A stretch of DNA of 26,345 nucleotides from Bacillota bacterium (lineage in GTDB: Bacteria > Bacillota > Clostridia > Oscillospirales > Ruminococcaceae). Numbering within the stretch: the first letter of the stretch is position 1; every line of letters starts with the position of its first letter. Under the pieces are notes generated by a model. The model saw only the letters and a list, made by a program, of their open reading frames with translations. It searched no databases and was not told where the DNA came from. The DNA lies in contig JAEWZG010000089.1 of NCBI GenBank assembly GCA_023395435.1, positions 1-26,345 on the forward strand, in the 5' to 3' direction. Position numbers and translations under genes: made by a program. Of the stretch, positions 22,607-26,345 are shown one piece after another.

Positions 22607-23365
22607 TTATTTAAGTCCAACAAGCTTTAGGTATGCATCAAAAAGTTCGGTTCCATACAAGGCACCTACTGCAATTCCTAATGATAAATACGGACCAAAT
22701 GCAAACTTACTTGATTTTGTAATATACTTTAGTATCAGCCCTACGATTGAACCAACAATAAGCCCAATGAAAATTGCAACAGTAACAGGTTTTACTCCAA
22801 GGAAAAGTCCGCCGGCTGCCATTAAGTATGCATCTCCTATTCCCATTGCCTGTTCTTTTGATATAACAGCAATCAAAAGAAGTGGTATGCTTACTATTAA
22901 AGCGCCGATCAGATAGGTTTTGAATTTAAAGTCATTATTAATAATATTCGCAATGCCGAGCAAAGCAATAAATATACAAACACCAGTGTTTATAAGCTGT
23001 GTGTCCCAATCCATAAAGAAAACAACAATAAGTGCTGAGAATAAAAGGCAGACAAGTATTCCTTTTACAGTTAGGTCAAATCTCCATATTGTGAGTATCC
23101 AGAGCAGTCCGTTCATAAGTTCTATTACAGGATATCTCATTGAAAACTTTTCGTGACAGTTACGGCATCGACCGCGAAGAATTATCCAGCTGAAAACAGG
23201 AATAAGATCATATTTTTTTATTTTCGTTCCACATTTCATACAATGAGATGCATTCGTAACGATTGACTGGTCGGATGGTAAACGATAAATGCAAACATTT
23301 AAGAAGCTTCCGACAAAAATACCTAAAATCAGCACAAGAATATATTGTATAATATAAATTGGCAT
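22607..23365 (-). CDS. pilD: Prepilin peptidase PilD (A24 family)
   Basis: This 252-residue membrane aspartic protease cleaves prepilin leaders and methylates the new N-terminus. The N-terminal cytosolic part has the family opening GSFLNVCIYRLP and the zinc-type cysteines C42/C45 and C67/C70, with RYPVIELMNG after. The two catalytic aspartates are Asp119 (MDWDTQLIN) and Asp178 in the GxGD motif (GIGDAYL). About seven to eight membrane helices follow. Both methylase and peptidase parts look complete. AAGGGGG precedes the ATG. It is on the opposite strand to every other pilus gene here, with its own candidate promoter. Confidence 0.96.
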   Translation of the reverse strand: MPIYIIQYILVLILGIFVGSFLNVCIYRLPSDQSIVTNASHCMKCGTKIKKYDLIPVFSWIILRGRCRNCHEKFSMRYPVIELMNGLLWILTIWRFDLTVKGILVCLLFSALIVVFFMDWDTQLINTGVCIFIALLGIANIINNDFKFKTYLIGALIVSIPLLLIAVISKEQAMGIGDAYLMAAGGLFLGVKPVTVAIFIGLIVGSIVGLILKYITKSSKFAFGPYLSLGIAVGALYGTELFDAYLKLVGLK

Positions 23366-23393
23366 AGTGTGTCCCCCTTTTCATGTTAGTATA

Positions 23394-23422
23394 ACTATAC
23401 CATAATTATTAGATTATAACAA
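23394..23422 (-). promoter_or_regulatory. Candidate sigma-A promoter of pilD
   Basis: On the minus strand TTGTTA (23422-23417), 17 bases, TATAGT (23399-23394). The -10 is one base and the -35 two bases from consensus; the leader would be about 20 bases. The same 88-base gap must hold the pilB promoter, for which I see no clear pair. Confidence 0.4.
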
Positions 23423-23453
23423 GAAGTAGATCCTTGATTATTAGGAGGTAATT

Positions 23454-25130
23454 ATGAGAAACGTCCCTATTGGTCAATACCTTTTTGAAAAGCAACTCAT
23501 TACAAATGATCAGCTTACTAAGGTATTGAGTGTCCAGCAAAGTTCTAAAGGCAAAATGTTCGGTGATATTGTAGTTGAACTAGGTTACATATCAGAAATT
23601 GATTTTACAAAGGTACTGGCGGAACGACTCAATGTACCATATATTGATCTGGCGTCTTCGCCTATTTCACTTGAAGCAGTAAAGAAAATTCCTGAAGCTA
23701 TCGCAAGAAAGTACACAGTAATTGCTATAAGCATTAGCGGAAGAAGACTCACTGTTGCCACAAATGATCCTATCAATTTTTACATTTTTGAAGATTTAAA
23801 GGTTATTTCAGGAATGGACGTTACGCCTATTCTTGCTACTAAATCAGCAATAACCAAGGCAATCGGCAAGCTTTATTCTATGCAGAATATTGATAGCGTC
23901 GTTGAAAATGTCAATAAGGAATTTGCTGATGATGAAGCTGCAAACGCAGACGATATGAACGGCGAAAGAATTGAAAATGCACCTATTGTTAAGCTTGCTA
24001 CAACAATAGTGGAAAATGCTTACAGAGCAGATGCTACCGATATTCATATCGAGCCATTTAAAACCTTTACAAGAATTCGTATTCGTGTTAACGGCGATAT
24101 GGTTGAGTTAATGCAGGTTTCAAATATTGTACATACATCTCTTGTAACAAGATACAAGATTATCAGTGGTATGAATATTGCTGAGAAGAGAGTCCCACAG
24201 GATGGTCGTTTTACTCAGGTCGTTGATAACACAACACTTGATGTCCGTGTATCTTCACTTCCGACGGTAAATGGCGAAAAGGTAGTAATTCGTATTCTTG
24301 CTACCGGTGATGTTGGCGTAAGAAAAATAACTGACCTTGGTATGAATGATTATAACTATGCTTTGTTTGAAAAAATGCTGAAGGTTCCACAGGGGGTTCT
24401 CCTTGTAACAGGGCCTACCGGATCAGGTAAAACAACAACTCTTTATGCCGCTCTTGGTGAGCTTGCAAAACCTAATGTTAATGTAATTACCGTTGAAGAC
24501 CCAGTCGAAAAGAATATCGAAGGCATCAATCAGTGTCAGGTTAATGCGAAAGCAGGTATGACATTTGCTGCTGCACTTCGTTCAATTCTCCGTCAGGACC
24601 CTGATATTGTAATGATCGGTGAGATGCGTGACCAGGAAACTTCTGAGATTGCTATTAGAGCGGCTATCACTGGACATATGGTTCTTTCAACCTTGCATAC
24701 AAACGATGCTGCTTCAACCATCACACGTCTTGTTGATATGGGTGTTGCTCCATACATGGTTGCTTCTTCACTGATAGGTGTTGTCGCTCAGCGTCTTGTA
24801 AAGGTGCTTTGCCCAAAATGTAGGAAACAGAGGATGTCAACAGTCGCTGAAAATGAACTTCTTGGTATAACAAATTCAATTTCTGTATACGAAGCCTGCG
24901 GATGTAAGGAATGTAACAATACAGGTTATAAAGGAAGAACTGCTATTCATGAAATTCTTCTATGTACTCCTGAAATGTCATCCCTTATTGCAAACGGAGG
25001 AAAAGCTCCAGAGATTCAGAAGCTTGCAAAACAAAATGGAACCAAAATACTCCGTGATAATGTCGCCGAACTTGTTGAACAAGGGCAGACTACCGTAGAT
25101 GAACTTATAAGAGTAACTTATAGTATTTAA
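23454..25130 (+). CDS. pilB: Type IV pilus extension ATPase PilB (GspE family)
   Basis: PilB is the hexameric cytosolic motor that drives pilin addition. The 558-residue length is normal. Residues 1-140 form a MshEN-type domain, in which the usual arginine of each RLG motif is replaced (PIGQYL at 5-10, MFGDIV at 35-40). The catalytic part has the Asp box (DIHIEP), Walker A GPTGSGKT (320-327), the Walker B region DPDIVMIGEMRD, the His box TGHMVLSTLHTNDAA, and a C-terminal zinc knuckle (C453/C456 and C484/C487). GGAGG precedes the ATG. pilT follows after 16 bases. Confidence 0.96.
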   Translation: MRNVPIGQYLFEKQLITNDQLTKVLSVQQSSKGKMFGDIVVELGYISEIDFTKVLAERLNVPYIDLASSPISLEAVKKIPEAIARKYTVIAISISGRRLTVATNDPINFYIFEDLKVISGMDVTPILATKSAITKAIGKLYSMQNIDSVVENVNKEFADDEAANADDMNGERIENAPIVKLATTIVENAYRADATDIHIEPFKTFTRIRIRVNGDMVELMQVSNIVHTSLVTRYKIISGMNIAEKRVPQDGRFTQVVDNTTLDVRVSSLPTVNGEKVVIRILATGDVGVRKITDLGMNDYNYALFEKMLKVPQGVLLVTGPTGSGKTTTLYAALGELAKPNVNVITVEDPVEKNIEGINQCQVNAKAGMTFAAALRSILRQDPDIVMIGEMRDQETSEIAIRAAITGHMVLSTLHTNDAASTITRLVDMGVAPYMVASSLIGVVAQRLVKVLCPKCRKQRMSTVAENELLGITNSISVYEACGCKECNNTGYKGRTAIHEILLCTPEMSSLIANGGKAPEIQKLAKQNGTKILRDNVAELVEQGQTTVDELIRVTYSI

Positions 25131-25146
25131 GTGTGGGGTGTAATAA

Positions 25147-26211
25147 ATGATAGATATAAATAAAATGTTAGATGAAGCAAGAGTTTTAGGATGCTCAGAC
25201 TTACATTTTACAGTTGGCATTCCGCCAATTGTAAGACAGAATGGTGAACTTAGAAAGCTTGGTACATATGCAGAAATGACGGAATATGATATTCTGTCAG
25301 TTTGTGAGGCTATCACAAATGATAGGCAGAAAAGGTCAATAAAAGATCAGAATGATACTGACTTTACTTTTGTCAGCAGAAAAGGCTTTCGTCATAGAGT
25401 CAATGTTTTCAGGCAAAGGGGCAACACGGCGGTTGCTATACGTCTTTTGAGAAGTGATATTCCTACGTTACCTGAGCTGAGCTTGCCGCCAATTCTTGCG
25501 GAGTTTGCTTTAAGACCTCGTGGTCTTGTACTTGTAACAGGTCCAACTGGTTCAGGTAAGTCAACAACACTTGCTGCTATGATTGACCATGTCAATACAA
25601 CAAAGAGCTCGCATGTAATTACAATAGAAGATCCTATTGAGTATCTGCATGGACATAAGCGCTGTATGATTAATCAGCGTGAAATTGGTAGTGACGTCCC
25701 TGACTTTGCAAGTGCATTGCGTTCTTCTCTTCGTGAAGACCCTGATGTCATACTTGTAGGAGAAATGCGTGACTATGAAACAGTCAATGCTGCAGTTACC
25801 GCCGCTGAAACAGGACATCTTGTTATGTCAACACTTCATACAACAGATGCGGCATCAACAATTGACCGTATTATCGACGTTTTCCCTGCACATCAGCAAC
25901 GTCAGATAAGAACACAGCTTGCGTCGGTTCTTGTTGGTATAGTTTGTCAGACACTTATACCAAAGCTTGATAAATCAGGCCGTATTGCTTGTCTTGAAAT
26001 TCTCAACGTCACTGATGCTATAAGCGCAATGATAAGAGATGATAAGGTTCATCTTATTTCTACAGCAATTCAGACAGGTAAATCACTTGGAATGCAAACC
26101 CGTGATCAGGAGCTTGCACGTATGGTTAAAGAGAGAATAATTTCTCTTGAAAGCGCTCTTGATCGTTGCAGTTCGTCGCAAGAACTAAACCGATTTTTAA
26201 ATGCAAAATAA
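25147..26211 (+). CDS. pilT: Type IV pilus retraction ATPase PilT
   Basis: PilT disassembles the pilus, powering twitching and pulling. At 354 residues it is a normal PilT: N-terminal PAS-like domain (about 1-100, opening DINKMLDEARVLGCSDLHFTVG), Walker A GPTGSGKS (132-139), Asp box, Walker B DPDVILVGEMRD (198-209), and the His box ETGHLVMSTLHTTDA (221-234). The C-terminal part has an ISAMIRDDK segment in place of the AIRNLIRE motif and SLGMQTRDQELARMV. It lacks the zinc cysteines of PilB, which separates the two. GGGGTG lies before the ATG. It is cotranscribed with pilB, so pili are probably retractile. Confidence 0.96.
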   Translation: MIDINKMLDEARVLGCSDLHFTVGIPPIVRQNGELRKLGTYAEMTEYDILSVCEAITNDRQKRSIKDQNDTDFTFVSRKGFRHRVNVFRQRGNTAVAIRLLRSDIPTLPELSLPPILAEFALRPRGLVLVTGPTGSGKSTTLAAMIDHVNTTKSSHVITIEDPIEYLHGHKRCMINQREIGSDVPDFASALRSSLREDPDVILVGEMRDYETVNAAVTAAETGHLVMSTLHTTDAASTIDRIIDVFPAHQQRQIRTQLASVLVGIVCQTLIPKLDKSGRIACLEILNVTDAISAMIRDDKVHLISTAIQTGKSLGMQTRDQELARMVKERIISLESALDRCSSSQELNRFLNAK

Positions 26212-26287
26212 AATTGTGAATACTGCACAAATTACATTAATTACAATTATTGCATAGGTAGAATATTGAAAAATTATACCATATCTA

Positions 26288-26316
26288 TTGACAATCACTT
26301 TGTTAAATATTATAAT
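26288..26316 (+). promoter_or_regulatory. Perfect consensus sigma-A promoter at the right edge
   Basis: TTGACA (26288-26293), 17 bases, TATAAT (26311-26316), both identical to consensus. It lies 77 bases after pilT and points out of the window, so a strongly expressed gene or RNA begins just beyond. The last 12 bases (26334-26345) can form a 4-bp hairpin, AGCC/GGCT, after AAGAGGAAG. The gap 26212-26287 holds no gene that I can see. Confidence 0.8.
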
Positions 26317-26345
26317 TAGTTTACAAAAGAGGAAGCCAAAAGGCT

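Noticed and set aside
22494..22916. Plus-strand frame over the prepilin end and pilD
   Set aside because: It runs through the terminator hairpin and is antisense to the conserved catalytic part of pilD.

Overview
This AT-rich window reads as chromosome of an endospore-forming Gram-positive anaerobe, most likely class Clostridia and plausibly near the Ruminococcaceae/Oscillospiraceae; the lineage is an inference from gene content and sequence style, not a search. Supporting signs are sporulation and spore genes (spoVT, a gerA-type germinant receptor operon, cotJABC), strong AAGGAGG-type ribosome binding sites, frequent TTG and GTG starts, and sigma-A promoters close to TTGACA-N17-TATAAT. No insertion sequence, prophage, tRNA, rRNA or CRISPR array is visible.

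Layout. 1-137 is the tail of an unidentified gene with a terminator. spoVT (minus) and ldh (plus) diverge around 800-950. A TIM-barrel sugar isomerase/epimerase-like gene (2061-2852) follows behind a perfect sigma-A promoter. After it comes a 76-nt dyad whose arms are two inverted Spo0A-box-like sequences, then a small unknown gene coupled to nrdR. On the minus strand are a DUF421 (YetF-like) gene and a DUF4363 gene, back to back with a complete gerA-gerB-gerC operon (5003-8809). A small single-pass membrane protein gene is convergent with, and overlaps, gerC. Next is a conserved housekeeping run: Asp23/YloU, the YloV/FakA-type DAK protein and recG. A membrane-anchored diguanylate cyclase (13384-14472) converges on the spore coat operon cotJA-cotJB-cotJC (minus), which has a plausible sigma-E promoter.

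From 16079 to 26211 the window holds a type IV pilus (T4P) locus in three transcription units. The first has pilC, a fused pilM-pilN, pilO, a large pilin-like beta-helix protein and two prepilins. The second is the prepilin peptidase pilD, inverted and fenced by a terminator. The third is pilB-pilT. Together these encode the platform protein, inner-membrane alignment complex, pilins, processing enzyme, and extension and retraction motors. PilQ is absent, as expected for a single-membrane cell. No long classical major pilin is present.

The points most worth a second look are the paired Spo0A-box-like dyad ahead of the unknown gene-nrdR pair, the 634-residue beta-helix pilin-like protein, the long duplicated Asn/Ser/Thr-rich extension on CotJA, and the diguanylate cyclase near a PilB whose MshEN-type N-terminus lacks the expected arginines.
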